IMG/VR virus record: IMGVR_UViG_3300020377_000001
Coordinates: 1 to 64,000 of that record
Length of the DNA: 64,000 bases
From: a virus
Strand: one strand, 5' to 3'
Program-made: the position numbers and the translations under genes
Shown here: piece by piece, positions 23,337-30,700 of the stretch
How the letters are laid out: each line of letters starts with the position of its first letter
Numbering within the stretch: position 1 is the stretch's first letter
The notes under the pieces: generated by a model
Database searches by the model: none
Told to the model about the DNA's origin: nothing
Seen by the model: only the letters and a program-made list of their open reading frames with translations

Positions 23337-23834
23337 ATGAACAAAGTAATTCAGACACAGGCGCCAGTCGGAGAGATAACCAGCGCGGGACACCGTCGCT
23401 TTTTAGTCGGTGAACTACTCAGCGCATTGATCAAGATTGATGATCGATGCCACCACAGAAACGACAAGATCGACGAAACGGCCGCGATCTTTGCTGAGGC
23501 CGCCGCATGGGGGATTGAATACGATCTGGTGCTTGCCTATGGCCGAGCCATGGCAGACCAGGCGAAAGAGGACGCACGCCGACACATGCCCAGGACCGAG
23601 ATTAACGGCATGCCGATCGTAGAGATGCGAAGAATCACAGAGGGACAGTGGATCTGTGCCGTTGACCGTTCGACCGTCAAAGATGTCTGTCACCCTAGAT
23701 GGAGAGAAGGGGGCCGGACTTTCTGCGTCGTTAAGTGGGACGGGATCGGAGACTCTTGGCACTATGCGATCGAGTATGACTTAACGCGAGACGAAGCGGT
23801 CAAGCTACTAAGGGAAAGGGTAGAAACAAGATGA
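23337..23834 (+). CDS. Hypothetical protein
   Basis: A 165-residue soluble protein with AGGAG upstream of ATG. N-terminal half helical (FLVGELLSALIKIDDRCHHRND, then Ala-rich helices), C-terminal half beta-like with Trp and Cys (GQWICAVDRST, FCVVKWDGIGDSWHYAIEYD). Overlaps the next gene by ATGA. No family recognised. Confidence 0.55.
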   Translation: MNKVIQTQAPVGEITSAGHRRFLVGELLSALIKIDDRCHHRNDKIDETAAIFAEAAAWGIEYDLVLAYGRAMADQAKEDARRHMPRTEINGMPIVEMRRITEGQWICAVDRSTVKDVCHPRWREGGRTFCVVKWDGIGDSWHYAIEYDLTRDEAVKLLRERVETR

Positions 23835-24148
23835 GCAGTTTATATCGCTTCGAATATATCGTTGATAGTCGGCACGCCTGGTTGAAAGTCCGCGCGGACC
23901 TGCTAGATCGTCTCGGTATCGCTTCGCAGATCTCGAACTGTTCAAGAGTTTCACACGCTGAACGATGGATCTACCTGGACAAGACCACCGACGCGCCGAC
24001 TTTCGATCGGGCGCTTCGAACTCTTCTAGGTCTCAATGAGTCGCAATATCTCGAATTTATGCGAGAGCGCACCCAGCTAAAGACGCCCGCGAAAGCGAGC
24101 CTTCGAAATTATGACCGCTACACCACCGCCGAAAGGATCACAAAATGA
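23831..24148 (+). CDS. Hypothetical protein
   Basis: A 105-residue basic protein between two ATGA junctions. Beta-alpha pattern at the N-terminus (YRFEYIVDSRHAWLKVRADLL) and a helix LLGLNESQYLEFMRERTQ. It directly precedes and is coupled to the GP88-like gene, suggesting they work together. No domain recognised. Confidence 0.53.
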   Translation: MSSLYRFEYIVDSRHAWLKVRADLLDRLGIASQISNCSRVSHAERWIYLDKTTDAPTFDRALRTLLGLNESQYLEFMRERTQLKTPAKASLRNYDRYTTAERITK

Positions 24149-25089
24149 AGAAGGCACCGAAGAAGGGGATCAAAATTCCGGTCATCCTCGACAAGTGGGC
24201 CACCAGTAGAGCCCGCGCAACTCAGCAGCTTGACGGAACATTCCAAGTGACGAAGATCGATCGGAAGACAAAGAAAGAGATCACGTACACGCAGAAGCCG
24301 AGCGATGCGACGATCTCAACCTGTACCGATAGCAGCGGGAACGCAAAGCTGCGAAAAACGCTTGCCATCCTTCGCGATGTTTACGGATGGATTGACCCGG
24401 TGATCGGATCGTTTGCCTTGCCCGCGTACAGTGACGGCAACGGGGGAAAGATCTGTCACGGGGCGTCAGACTGTTTGGTATACTGCTATGCGATGCAAAC
24501 TAGATACGTCATGCCCCAGGCAAGCGATCTCAGATTCCGCAACTTGATCACGCTAGAACGCGCCCAGGAACGCGGCGGAGTTGAAGCTATGACCGCCGAG
24601 CTAGTGAGAATTTTCAAGCACTGGATCAAATACAAGACGGGGCGATCGCGGAATATCGCGCTCCGCTTGCACGACTCAGGCGATTTTTTCAGTCAAGACT
24701 ATGTCGACGCCATGGCCGCAGCGGTCACCCAGGTGAGGCAATGGGCACGCGATGAAATGGGAATCACTCGGTTTGTTCCGTACGCCTACACAAAAAGCCT
24801 ACACCTCAACCTTGAGCCACTTTGGAACGCAGGCGTCCAGCTTGTCCAAAGTCACGGCGGAAAGTTTGACAAGCTGATCGACCCACGGAAACCGATTGCA
24901 CAGGTGGCAGGCAAGGGCCAGCCGATGCCGAAGGGATGGAAAAGCGGAAACAGTGACGAGCACCTAGAATGCCTAGCCATCACAGGCTACCCGCGGATCT
25001 GGTTACCGTACCACGGCAACCACTCAGAACCTAAATCCTTAACGGCTCGCCGCGTTGAATTATTCCAAATCACCGAAAGGAGCGCATAA
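24145..25089 (+). CDS. GP88-like cysteine-motif protein (phage accessory)
   Basis: A 314-residue protein that resembles the GP88 family of phage proteins (PF17338-like). It has a substrate-type segment FALPAYSDGNGGKICHGASDC, a CLVYCYAMQTRY motif that gives C-x5-C-x3-C, the motif ALRLHDSGDFFSQDYVDAM and a later strand RFVPYAYTKS. The Cys cluster next to Tyr, and the GDF motif, suggest a metal or Fe-S site. The enzymatic activity of this family is not established. It is the largest gene of the rightward accessory block. The match is from memory of motif order and should be tested by profile search. Confidence 0.5.
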   Translation: MKKAPKKGIKIPVILDKWATSRARATQQLDGTFQVTKIDRKTKKEITYTQKPSDATISTCTDSSGNAKLRKTLAILRDVYGWIDPVIGSFALPAYSDGNGGKICHGASDCLVYCYAMQTRYVMPQASDLRFRNLITLERAQERGGVEAMTAELVRIFKHWIKYKTGRSRNIALRLHDSGDFFSQDYVDAMAAAVTQVRQWARDEMGITRFVPYAYTKSLHLNLEPLWNAGVQLVQSHGGKFDKLIDPRKPIAQVAGKGQPMPKGWKSGNSDEHLECLAITGYPRIWLPYHGNHSEPKSLTARRVELFQITERSA

Positions 25090-25090
25090 G

Positions 25091-25315
25091 ATGAACCGCG
25101 AACAAACCAGGATCGAAAATTATGGCCGGTGTGTGGCTGAACTTATCCAAGCCCAGCGCCGAGCATACGAAAATGGCCGGTTTACCTTCGAAGAGATGCG
25201 GAAAGCAAACCTCGCGATTTGGAAGGGCGCCGAGGAGATAGATCCAAGAATCACCGATCGGGCCGTTCAGTTGATCGGCGAGTATCGATGCACACGGACG
25301 GAGGCTATCAAGTGA
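25091..25315 (+). CDS. Small hypothetical protein
   Basis: A 74-residue helical, basic-then-acidic protein from ATG 25091, with AAGGAG 8 bp upstream (the 12 codons above overlap the previous gene). Core helix YGRCVAELIQAQRRAYENG. Ends in a GTGA overlap with the next gene. Unknown function. Confidence 0.53.
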   Translation: MNREQTRIENYGRCVAELIQAQRRAYENGRFTFEEMRKANLAIWKGAEEIDPRITDRAVQLIGEYRCTRTEAIK

Positions 25316-25569
25316 AATTCTACATTCTTTACGGCAAAGGGCCGACACATAAGCAATTCAGGCCGATCGACTGTACAACGGGAAAACGGGAGATCAATTT
25401 CCTAAACGTCACCGTGTTCGATGAAAACGAAGCCCAGGCCGTCCGCGAAGACTTCGGCCAGATGCACGCAGAAAACCCCGGGTGGTGTTTTGAGTTACGG
25501 CATCGGTTCAGCATGGACGAAAAGAAACTAGATGAAGCGGTGCAAACCGTGAAGGAGCGCAACAAATGA
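25312..25569 (+). CDS. Small hypothetical protein, GTG start
   Basis: An 85-residue protein starting at GTG 25312, which overlaps the upstream stop as GTGA, with GGAGG 8 bp upstream. This is better than the longer frame from 25219. Beta strand KFYILYGKG, then NFLNVTVFDENEAQAVREDF and a C-terminal helix. Unknown function. Confidence 0.53.
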   Translation: MKFYILYGKGPTHKQFRPIDCTTGKREINFLNVTVFDENEAQAVREDFGQMHAENPGWCFELRHRFSMDEKKLDEAVQTVKERNK

Positions 25570-25823
25570 ACACCACAACCAAACCACAACCGCGAATCGT
25601 TCGCGCTTATTACGTCGCACGCTATCGGCTCGCAGCCTGGATCGCCTCATGGGCTTTTGTTCAGCTTGTCACAGACTTGGCGATCGAGAAGGTGACCGAA
25701 GACCAAGACGATCGGATCGTTGAGTGTGAAGAAGCGATCGAACAATGGGATGACCGACTGACCGCAGTTGAAGAACTAGCCGAAGCAAACGATCGGACTT
25801 TGGACGAGATGGCCAACGGTTGA
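25566..25823 (+). CDS. Small coiled-coil protein with hydrophobic segment
   Basis: An 85-residue protein, ATGA-coupled. A moderately hydrophobic stretch (RLAAWIASWAFVQLVTDLAI, residues 20-40) precedes an acidic coiled-coil-like region (EDQDDRIVECEEAIEQWDDR). It is the last gene of the block and is followed 25 bp later by a terminator. Confidence 0.55.
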   Translation: MNTTTKPQPRIVRAYYVARYRLAAWIASWAFVQLVTDLAIEKVTEDQDDRIVECEEAIEQWDDRLTAVEELAEANDRTLDEMANG

Positions 25824-25847
25824 CCCAGGACCACCACCAAGCAAACG

Positions 25848-25872
25848 AGCCGGCCACATGGTCGGTTTTTTT
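25848..25872 (+). terminator. Rho-independent terminator of accessory block
   Basis: CCGGCC (25850-25855), loop ACAT, GGTCGG (25860-25865), one G-U pair, followed by seven T (25866-25872). Correct position just after the last gene of the rightward block. Confidence 0.8.
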
Positions 25873-26550
25873 GTGTCTACCGTTCGACAATTCAACACGG
25901 CCTCGAGGACCGCAGACACACCAACACACCACACAGCAGACGAAGCCGAGATCGGCGATTTAAGCGACGCAAAGCAAAAGCACCACCGCAGACACGCAAA
26001 GACAGCCGAAACGGCAGCAGACGCCAAGCACGGCACACACACGGACAAACGAACCACCGACCACCGACGCAAGATCAAACGATGCACTCGGAGCGATTGA
26101 GCCCAGGACCACGATCCACGGTTCGAGCTGAGTAGGAGACCGCGCCCCGATGCACTCGGAGAAGGTGACCACGGGTTACCATCGACCGGCGAAGACCACC
26201 ACTACCGATCGCGATTGCTCGCCACTGGTACACATTGCCACGTCTATCGATTGATCCAAACTTGATCCCTTTGCAAGGTGAACACGTACCGAGAACAAGG
26301 CCCACAGATACCCAGTAGAGCCCGAAAACGACCGTATAAGCGATTGAATACCACTAAAGGCTAGCCCAGGACCTAAAGAGACCACAGCGGAGCATAGGCG
26401 CCCAATGTGCAAACCTTCGCGGGATATGCTGGCGGACTGGTTGAGGTTTGGCGGATGTGTCGGGTTTGGTTTGGGGTTATTGTGGGTTTGATGGATGGCA
26501 GCGGAAGGCCGATCGAGGCTGCCGAGGTAACCGCCCTTTAGTGGGTCACC

Positions 26551-26592
26551 GCCTCGGAGAGTATCGGCACAGCCTCGGAGATTGTCGGAGAC
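26551..26592. repeat. Two 21-bp direct repeats
   Basis: GCCTCGGAGA begins at 26551 and again at 26572, each followed by NNNTCGG, so two 21-bp units lie head to tail, the two-turn spacing typical of replication iterons. A partial inverted copy (GAGGCTGCCGAGG) lies about 35 bp upstream. Confidence 0.5.
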
Positions 26593-26961
26593 TGTGAACG
26601 GATGCCCAGTTTATCGGGTTGGATGGTGCTTTGTTTCGCATATCGTAAACAACCGACCGATCGGTTACTGGTGAAGCCTACCCTATACGCACACAATCAG
26701 GCACCCCGTGGGGACTGGAAAGGGGTTTTAACATAGCGGACAACCCCCATGACAGCGAGATCTGAAAATTGGATTCCAATGCACTGTTATGAACCAAATG
26801 CCAGCCTTCTGAGCGACGTTATGACCCAAACATGAGCCGATGTATAGGTTCACCTATCTAAATTGAATACAGAGGAGTTCTCAGCCTTCTAAGGTGATTT
26901 GTGTCACCTAGTTTTGGCTACCTTCTTTGTCGAGCTCTAAATATATCTTGATTGGAAAGTA

Positions 26962-27001
26962 GGGAGTCCCCATGAAAGGACCAACAAACCTGAGGACTCC
27001 C
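26962..27001 (+). promoter_or_regulatory. Hairpin enclosing a start codon
   Basis: GGGAGTCC (26962-26969) and GGACTCCC (26994-27001) are perfect complements with a 24-nt loop. The 5' arm contains the GGGAG ribosome site and the loop contains ATG 26972 of a 34-codon frame, so folding would hide the ribosome site. Confidence 0.5.
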
Positions 27002-27076
27002 AATGTCACAACGGAGCAGTTGATGACTCACTCAGTTGTACCAGCAAATCAGATTCTTTCAACCAATCAATTCTGA
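26972..27076 (+). CDS. Possible 34-residue leader peptide
   Basis: A short frame with GGGAG 5 bp upstream, inside the hairpin described at 26962-27001. The peptide is polar, with no domain or membrane segment. Only the ribosome site and hairpin argue for it; it may not be translated. Confidence 0.25.
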   Translation: MKGPTNLRTPNVTTEQLMTHSVVPANQILSTNQF

Positions 27077-27174
27077 GCCCCATCTCGATTGAGCACTGAA
27101 GGGGGGTTTGGGGGGTAGTAATGTTTAGTAGTTTTTTAAGTAATAGATTTAGAGAGTATACACCTAATTGGTTT

Positions 27175-27238
27175 ACTTAGTTATAAACAACTAAGTTAGT
27201 TATATATATATATATATATTATTATACTAATTAGTTAG
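27175..27238. repeat. A/T-rich inverted repeat and TA tract
   Basis: ACTTAGTT (27175-27182) and AACTAAGT (27189-27196) form a perfect inverted repeat next to an alternating TA run (about 27199-27219) and ACTAATTAGTTAGG. This is an easily melted segment, as found in DNA-unwinding elements, or a UP-element-like site beside the alpha-CTD-like gene. Confidence 0.5.
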
Positions 27239-27351
27239 GGGCGCTAAGTGTCTGAAAGCAAAGGGGAATACGCTCAGTATCTATTAAATGGATACAGGAT
27301 GCAAAAGGATTGAATACAGGATCAATTCTTTCCTCAAGTGATTACAGGTGC

Positions 27352-27858
27352 TTACGCTATCTGGATGCCGATTTGTAGCCATTGATTACAATCGGGGTTT
27401 TTGGGCATAAATTTAGGATCAAGTCGCCGCTTTTCGGACTCTGTTATGAGTCGGAGGTTTTTGCGTTCGAGAGCATACTCGAGCTCATCGACAGACTTGG
27501 CTCCGATGCCCGGTTTCTCGAGCAACTCACGTCTTGTAAATTGAACGACGTCTCGGACCTTGCCTGCCTGTATGCACGTCGCAATTCGGTTTGCGGTCTT
27601 GGTGCTGATTTCGAGTCGATGGATTCCGCTTTCAAGGATTGAGTCTTTGTCAATTCCTCGAACATTCGCTTCAAAGGTTCTGCCGTTGGGCGACATTCCT
27701 GTAATCTTCGATTTGGCTGCGTGATAGTTCAACTTCAAAACTTCAGATCCGTCCTCAGAGTAGAAAATGAGCCCCTCACCAGTTTGCTGCCCATAGCAAA
27801 CGAGCTCTTCACTCGTTAAGGGATCAAAGACAGTAATTGTCTGTGTCGGCCTCGTCAT
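27352..27858 (-). CDS. RNA polymerase alpha-CTD-like domain protein
   Basis: A 168-residue protein. The N-terminal part (about 1-80) is unrecognised and beta-rich. Residues about 80-135 read LEISTKTANRIATC, VRDVVQFTRRELLEKPGIGAKSVDELEYALERKNL, which align with the C-terminal domain of bacterial RpoA (LELTVRSANCL... GDLVQRT.VELL..PN.GKKSL.EI...L...GL). Positions that in E. coli alpha contact UP-element DNA appear as Lys (for R265), Asn (N268), Lys (K298) and Ser (S299). The alpha NTD is absent, so it cannot replace alpha. It may bind A/T-rich promoter DNA or sigma/activators to redirect host polymerase. It is a single gene flanked by non-coding DNA. Confidence 0.72.
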   Translation of the reverse strand: MTRPTQTITVFDPLTSEELVCYGQQTGEGLIFYSEDGSEVLKLNYHAAKSKITGMSPNGRTFEANVRGIDKDSILESGIHRLEISTKTANRIATCIQAGKVRDVVQFTRRELLEKPGIGAKSVDELEYALERKNLRLITESEKRRLDPKFMPKNPDCNQWLQIGIQIA

Positions 27859-28024
27859 CGGTCGTTCGTCTCAAAATGTTTTTGGATTAACCGATTATAG
27901 GCATGGTTATGCTCAGTTTTGGAAAAAAAGGCGCATTTTGGGGACATGGTTGTGATAAAAACAAAAAAATCCCACTTTTCGCGGACGCATGATATCGGTA
28001 TTTGTTTTACTTAAAGGAGTTTAA

Positions 28025-28669
28025 GTGTCTTTTGAAATTAGATCGATAACCAGAACCGAGGCTTTGCCGTTATTTCAAAGGTATCACGGGTATAAGTCAA
28101 TGGGGGGCGTCTGTACATATCTATTCGGAGTATTAGAGCGCGGTTCTGTTGTCGCTGCGTTCGCCTGGCAGCCTCCAGCGGCAGGTTGTGCCAGATCTGT
28201 GCTTCCTGATGCCAGTTACGGTGTTTTATGCTTATCTAGAATGGTGGCTGTCCCAAAGGAAGAGCGTAATCTACGACACCTGTCAAAGCCTCTGCGATTT
28301 CAAGTGCGAAATTTAATAGATAGGGGGCGATGGCCTGCTTTGGTCACATTCTCAGATGAAGGCTTGGGGCACACAGGGCACGTATACAAGTGCTCTGGAT
28401 GGAAAAAAACCTCTCGAAAGAAGCGCTCACAGTTCATGGACAAAGAAGGCAGAAGGACTGCACCGTATAGTGACGGAAAAAAGGTAGAAGGGCTGATTAA
28501 GGTAGGGGCAGCCTATATTCAGCGGTGGGAGAAGCATGCTGTTCCACCTGAAGAGGCTGCAGGCTGGATTGAGGCAAACGGTTGGCGGCGTGAAGCGATC
28601 CCAGGAAAGTTCTGGTCATCAGGCAACCAGGCTTATCGGATGTCAAAACAGCAATCCATGCCATTTTAG
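28025..28669 (+). CDS. Mom-like DNA modification protein (GNAT-type)
   Basis: A 214-residue protein from GTG 28025 with AAAGGAG 6 bp upstream. It resembles the phage Mu Mom family, GNAT-fold enzymes that convert adenine in DNA to a bulky N6-modified base. Seen: YLFGVLERGSVVAAFAWQPP, then the core CLSRMVAVPKEERNL... LSKPLRF, and ALVTFSDEGLGHTGHVYKCSGW, matching the SRL/R and GH-G-YqA-W pattern of Mom proteins. It is 74 bp before a D12 adenine methylase. Simple acetyltransferase is the alternative. Confidence 0.65.
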   Translation: MSFEIRSITRTEALPLFQRYHGYKSMGGVCTYLFGVLERGSVVAAFAWQPPAAGCARSVLPDASYGVLCLSRMVAVPKEERNLRHLSKPLRFQVRNLIDRGRWPALVTFSDEGLGHTGHVYKCSGWKKTSRKKRSQFMDKEGRRTAPYSDGKKVEGLIKVGAAYIQRWEKHAVPPEEAAGWIEANGWRREAIPGKFWSSGNQAYRMSKQQSMPF

Positions 28670-28742
28670 CCTCTTGGAATCATTAGGAAAATCCGATCGA
28701 GTGTGGCATACAGATTCTTGTGCCGCTACAGAAAGGACCGAC

Positions 28743-29564
28743 ATGAAATACACAGGCAAAAGCGTTCTGCGATACCCGGGTGGCAAGACAAGGGCAGTCT
28801 CTCTGATTATGCCATTTCTTACTCGATTCGAGGCAAAGGTGCTGGTGTCCCCGTTTTTTGGTGGTGGGTCGATAGAGTTTGCTTGGGCTCAGCAAAAGCC
28901 GAGTTGTCGTGTTGAGGGGTATGATATCTATCCACCGCTTGTGGCGTTTTGGAGGGAGGCTCTGTCAAACCCAGGACCTCTAAGCAACAAGGTTGACGCC
29001 TATCGACCAATGGACAAGGATTTGTTCTTATCACTACAGAAGAAGCTCCCAAGCCTTTCTGGGCGGGATGCTGCTGCAGCGTTCTATGCCCTTAACAGGT
29101 CTAGCTTTTCGGGCGCCACAATGAGTGGAGGGATGTCTCCAGGCGTAAAGAGGTTTACAGAGAGCTCAATACAAAGACTTGCCGATTTCCATGCGCCGAA
29201 TGTGAAGGTTCGACTAGGCGACGTGTTTGACGTTGTCGAAGACCTCATTGACTCAGACCCTGAAGACTCGGTGATATATCTGGACCCCCCATACAAGATT
29301 GATGACTCGGCTTTATATGGACACAAAGGAAACGCACACCGAGGATTCGAGCACGAAAGGCTGGCCGAGCTAGTGCATAGACTGAACGGTAAAGGATTTC
29401 GTCTGGTTTTAAGTTACAATGACAGTGATTCAATACGAGCGCTGTATAGCCGCTATTTGATCACTCCGTTGTCTTGGTCATACGGGATGAAGAATGTGGC
29501 AGGAGGCTCGATGGGCTCATCTTCTGAGCTTTTAATTTTGTCGGAACCCTTCAGTACCCAATAA
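28743..29564 (+). CDS. D12-class N6-adenine DNA methyltransferase
   Basis: A 273-residue Dam-like enzyme from ATG 28743, with AAAGGA upstream; the frame above overlaps the Mom-like gene. SAM site: LRYPGGKTRA and SPFFGGGSIEFA. Catalytic motif DPPY (SVIYLDPPYKID), and ALNRSSFSGA typical of D12 enzymes. It methylates adenine N6. Together with the PF05869-like Dam at 13.7 kb the phage has two unrelated adenine methylases. Confidence 0.9.
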   Translation: MKYTGKSVLRYPGGKTRAVSLIMPFLTRFEAKVLVSPFFGGGSIEFAWAQQKPSCRVEGYDIYPPLVAFWREALSNPGPLSNKVDAYRPMDKDLFLSLQKKLPSLSGRDAAAAFYALNRSSFSGATMSGGMSPGVKRFTESSIQRLADFHAPNVKVRLGDVFDVVEDLIDSDPEDSVIYLDPPYKIDDSALYGHKGNAHRGFEHERLAELVHRLNGKGFRLVLSYNDSDSIRALYSRYLITPLSWSYGMKNVAGGSMGSSSELLILSEPFSTQ

Positions 29565-29652
29565 AATGTAAAGTGAGCACTAAATAGTAGTCGTTATGAC
29601 TATTATATTTTTCGGTTTGCTCGTTTATGTTATCAAGCGTTCAGGGGGAGTG

Positions 29653-29760
29653 ATGTATAAAGAAATATTCAAGGAGATATTTTTTGGGTGTGCTGTGTAT
29701 ATGTTTGGACTTGCGGTTACCGTAGGGACGATTGCATATGTTTTCTATGAGGGCCGGTAG
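29653..29760 (+). CDS. Small single-TM protein
   Basis: A 35-residue frame, ATG 29653 preceded by GGGGGAG. It contains one membrane helix (FFGCAVYMFGLAVTVGTIAYVF). ATG 29596 would add a second hydrophobic stretch (54 aa) but has no ribosome site. Unknown function, just upstream of the HExxH membrane protein. Confidence 0.42.
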   Translation: MYKEIFKEIFFGCAVYMFGLAVTVGTIAYVFYEGR

Positions 29761-29765
29761 CAAAA

Positions 29766-30134
29766 GTGTCGTTTCCAATTTTTTTCGAAAATAGTCGCTT
29801 TGCGACTATCCTTTACAAGATTTCTCCTGGGGAGCTATATGCGTTCAGCTTTGGTCCCTGGGTCTGGTCTCGAGGGCCAATGTCAGATCGGCTGCGCCTC
29901 CATGAAACGATTCACTGGAAACAGCAACTCGAGCTCCTGTTTTTGGGTCAATGGGCATTAGTAATCTTGTTCTATATATTCAATATCGTCCGATACAGAT
30001 CCGCGTTTCACGCATATAGGAATTCGCCATTCGAACGAGAGTCATATGATAATGACAGGAACGAAAATTACCTTTCTGAGAGAAGGAATTACGCATGGTT
30101 GAGATACCTTAAGAGGTCAACTCATGACTTCTAA
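29766..30134 (+). CDS. Membrane-associated HExxH metallopeptidase-like protein
   Basis: A 122-residue protein, GTG start at 29766. It has the zinc motif HETIH (residues about 43-47) in LHETIHWKQQLE, a following hydrophobic helix (LLFLGQWALVILFYIFNIV) and a downstream acidic helix FERESYDNDRNENYL that could give the third metal ligand. The pattern is shared by small uncharacterised bacterial HExxH membrane proteins. Substrate unknown; a virion or host envelope target is speculative. Confidence 0.6.
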   Translation: MSFPIFFENSRFATILYKISPGELYAFSFGPWVWSRGPMSDRLRLHETIHWKQQLELLFLGQWALVILFYIFNIVRYRSAFHAYRNSPFERESYDNDRNENYLSERRNYAWLRYLKRSTHDF

Positions 30135-30327
30135 GGGGATCTCGGCGCCGCGATGGTTTGCCTTGCGGAGCAATGAAAAGAAAAAGGCTAACACCCAAAA
30201 AACAATGACGACGAATAGAAGGGTCGCTTTGAGGGAGGTGCCGATGTGCGCTGAATGTGGGGCTAGAATGTCTGCAACACCAGATGGGTTGGTATGCTAT
30301 GAGTGTGGGTCTACCCATGTTTCATAG
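30124..30327 (+). CDS. Small zinc-ribbon protein
   Basis: A 67-residue basic protein overlapping the previous gene by 11 bp, with AAGAGG upstream. C-terminal CAECG and CYECG pairs make a compact zinc ribbon; the N-terminal half is Lys/Arg/Thr-rich. Likely nucleic-acid binding, by motif only. Confidence 0.57.
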   Translation: MTSKGISAPRWFALRSNEKKKANTQKTMTTNRRVALREVPMCAECGARMSATPDGLVCYECGSTHVS

Positions 30328-30388
30328 ACTTCAAGGAATCTTATCTGTGGTTATTCAGGCGACAATATCTTGCATCGAGGGGTGGAAG

Positions 30389-30700
30389 ATGTCGGATGGC
30401 GGATTTATAGGCGGAGGTGTTTATGCCTTGCCTGAGTCTGCCTTTTCTGATTGCGATACGCAGATGATTGAATATCGGAACCTCATCGTTGAGTACATGA
30501 ACAATACCGGTATCCAAACATCTCGTGGCGGTTGGCTGTGTTGTCAGGCAAACTTCCCTAGTAGAAAGAGCGGATTTAGCCCTGAGCTCATATGGTTTGC
30601 TCGATGGTTGCCGATAAATGATGGGGGTGGGCTCATAGTCGTCACCCCAGGTAAGGACCGTGTCTATGAAAATGTTAAAGAAGCAGAAGTATATAAATAA
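30389..30700 (+). CDS. Hypothetical protein
   Basis: A 103-residue protein from ATG 30389, with GAGGGG 6 bp upstream. ATG 30317, overlapping the previous stop, is a possible longer start that would add a hydrophobic N-terminus. Contains GGWLCCQANFPSRKSG and GGGLIVVTPGKDRVYE. No recognised family. Confidence 0.5.
   Translation: MSDGGFIGGGVYALPESAFSDCDTQMIEYRNLIVEYMNNTGIQTSRGGWLCCQANFPSRKSGFSPELIWFARWLPINDGGGLIVVTPGKDRVYENVKEAEVYK

Larger units (their letters stand above)
25873..27351. other. 1.5-kb non-coding, repeat-rich region
   Basis: Frames here are short, low in coding character and unsupported by ribosome sites apart from one 34-codon frame. Seen by eye: a 13-bp direct repeat GATGCACTCGGAG (26081-26093, 26149-26161); CCCAGGACC at 25824, 26102 and 26365; 21-bp units at 26551-26592; inverted repeats AACCGA/TCGGTT (26651-26666), ATAGGT/ACCTAT (26844-26857) and AGGTGA/TCACCT (26892-26909); a hairpin at 26962-27001; and an A/T tract at 27.17-27.24 kb. 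An origin, packaging or regulatory region fits best. Confidence 0.55.

Noticed and set aside
25776-26412. Minus- and plus-strand frames of 70-103 codons in the non-coding region
   Set aside because: They overlap one another on both strands, lack ribosome sites and show low-complexity composition.
26972-27076. Certain coding status of the 34-codon frame
   Set aside because: Only a ribosome site supports it. Listed at low confidence and not treated as an established gene.
25873-27351. tRNA genes or a T-arm GTTCGA hit near 26120
   Set aside because: No cloverleaf could be folded by eye around the GTTCGA, and no matching acceptor stem was found.
27860-27895. Promoter copy upstream of the alpha-CTD-like gene
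   Set aside because: CCAAAAACATTTTGAGA with an upstream CGG is similar, but the spacing is 16 instead of 17 and the -35 hexamer does not match. Kept only as a possible degenerate relative.
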